From an uncultured Rubrivivax sp. (GTDB taxonomy: Bacteria > Pseudomonadota > Gammaproteobacteria > Burkholderiales > Burkholderiaceae_C), in the NCBI GenBank assembly GCA_937975735.1, contig CALJUI010000240.1:1-5712 (forward strand): a stretch of DNA of 5,712 bases, in the 5' to 3' direction. Each line of letters begins with the position of its first letter. Position 1 is the first letter of the stretch. A program made the translations under genes and the position numbers. Positions 5,181 through 5,712 of this stretch are shown one piece after another. Under the pieces are notes generated by a model. The model worked only from the letters and a program-made list of their open reading frames with translations, did no database searches and was not told the origin of the DNA.

Positions 5181-5712
5181 GAGAGGCGGCGGCAGATCTC
5201 CAGCGACAGCGCCGACTGGTTCAGCGTGTAGAAGTGGATGCCCGGCGCGCCGCCGGCAAGCAGCCGCTCGCACATCCGCGTGACGACGTCCAGGCCGAAG
5301 GCGCGGATCGACGCCGCGTCGTCGAGGAAACCCTCCATCTTCAGTGCCACCCAGCGAGGGATCTCGATGCCGTCGCGCGCCGCGAACTGCGCGATCTTGG
5401 CGTAGTTGTGGATCGGCATGATGCCCGGCACGATCGGGGCATCGACGCCGCGCGCGCGCGCCTCGTCGACGAAGTGGAAGTAGGCGTCCGGGTTGAAGAA
5501 GAACTGCGTGATCGCCGCGCTGGCGCCGGCCTTCATCTTCGCGGCGAAGTGGTCCAGGTCCTGCCTCGCGTAGCGCTGTTGCGGATGGTACTCGGGGTAG
5601 GCGGCGACCTCGATGTGCCAGTCGGCCCCCTGCGTCTCGCGAACGAAGCGCACGAGTTCGGCGGCGTAGCGGAACTCGCCGGCGACCGCGGTGCCGCTGG
5701 GCAGGTCGCCGC
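5168..5712 (-). CDS. metF: 5,10-methylenetetrahydrofolate reductase, C-terminal part (5' end outside the window)
   Basis: 180 complete codons are present; the start lies beyond the right edge. MetF is a cytoplasmic FAD enzyme with a TIM-barrel fold that reduces 5,10-methylene-THF to 5-methyl-THF, the methyl donor for methionine synthesis. The fragment opens with GDLPSG; its Asp (codon 5705-5707) aligns with E. coli Asp120, which modulates the flavin. Further hallmarks are IEVAAYPEYHP, AGASAAITQFFF (the Gln corresponds to the folate-contacting Gln183), VPGIMPIHNY, RWVALKMEGFLDD and the C-terminal GIHFYTLNQSALSLEICRRL. The protein ends SPAA and stops with TGA at 5168-5170, the normal place for bacterial MetF, which lacks the regulatory domain of the eukaryotic enzyme. 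A kinase gene on the same strand starts 20 bases later, which suggests co-transcription. Alignment to E. coli MetF is from memory. Confidence 0.95.
   Translation of the reverse strand, partial: GDLPSGTAVAGEFRYAAELVRFVRETQGADWHIEVAAYPEYHPQQRYARQDLDHFAAKMKAGASAAITQFFFNPDAYFHFVDEARARGVDAPIVPGIMPIHNYAKIAQFAARDGIEIPRWVALKMEGFLDDAASIRAFGLDVVTRMCERLLAGGAPGIHFYTLNQSALSLEICRRLSPAA

Noticed and set aside
3378..5231. 617-codon plus-strand open frame opposite the histidine kinase gene
   Set aside because: It is the antisense shadow of a gene with a full set of PAS and kinase motifs; its product is Arg/Val/Ala-rich without recognisable features.
1..5712. Mobile element, CRISPR array, toxin-antitoxin pair, prophage or defence genes
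   Set aside because: No transposase or integrase motif, no direct repeats of spaced-array form and no tRNA were seen; every stretch is explained by chromosomal genes with similar base composition.

Overview
The window reads as a compact, very GC-rich piece of a betaproteobacterial chromosome, most likely Burkholderiales (Rubrivivax/Leptothrix/Ideonella-like). This rests on strong G/C preference at third codon positions, a DUF2917 gene divergent from a GcvA-type LysR gene, and Burkholderiales-like versions of Slt, 5-formyl-THF cyclo-ligase and MetF. The assignment comes from protein recognition by eye, not from a search.

Layout from left to right. On the minus strand lie the N-terminal two fifths or so of a soluble-type lytic murein transglycosylase (1-905, cut by the window edge) and, 9 bases upstream of it, a GcvA-like LysR regulator (915-1880). 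A 97-base divergent intergenic region separates the LysR gene from a small plus-strand DUF2917 gene (1978-2307). That gene runs tail-to-tail into a minus-strand TfoX N-terminal-domain gene (2192-2593), and the two overlap by 116 bases. After a 57-base divergent gap comes 5-formyltetrahydrofolate cyclo-ligase on the plus strand (2651-3271). Its 3' end overlaps by 62 bases the end of a minus-strand cytoplasmic histidine kinase with three PAS domains (3210-5147). The kinase starts 20 bases after the stop of metF (5168-5712, 5' part outside the window), so metF and the kinase gene probably share a transcript.

Two genes act in one-carbon folate metabolism. MetF makes 5-methyl-THF for methionine synthesis, and the cyclo-ligase returns 5-formyl-THF to the active pool. 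The transglycosylase belongs to peptidoglycan turnover. The LysR, TfoX-like and histidine kinase genes are regulatory with unknown targets, and no response regulator is present. No mobile element, CRISPR array, tRNA or rRNA gene was seen, and no gap without a gene exceeds 100 bases. I find no evidence for a new multi-gene system. The points worth a second look are small-scale: two convergent gene overlaps, a hairpin over the metF stop with an ambiguous kinase start, a palindrome in the LysR promoter region, and a transglycosylase signal peptide that could be lipidated.
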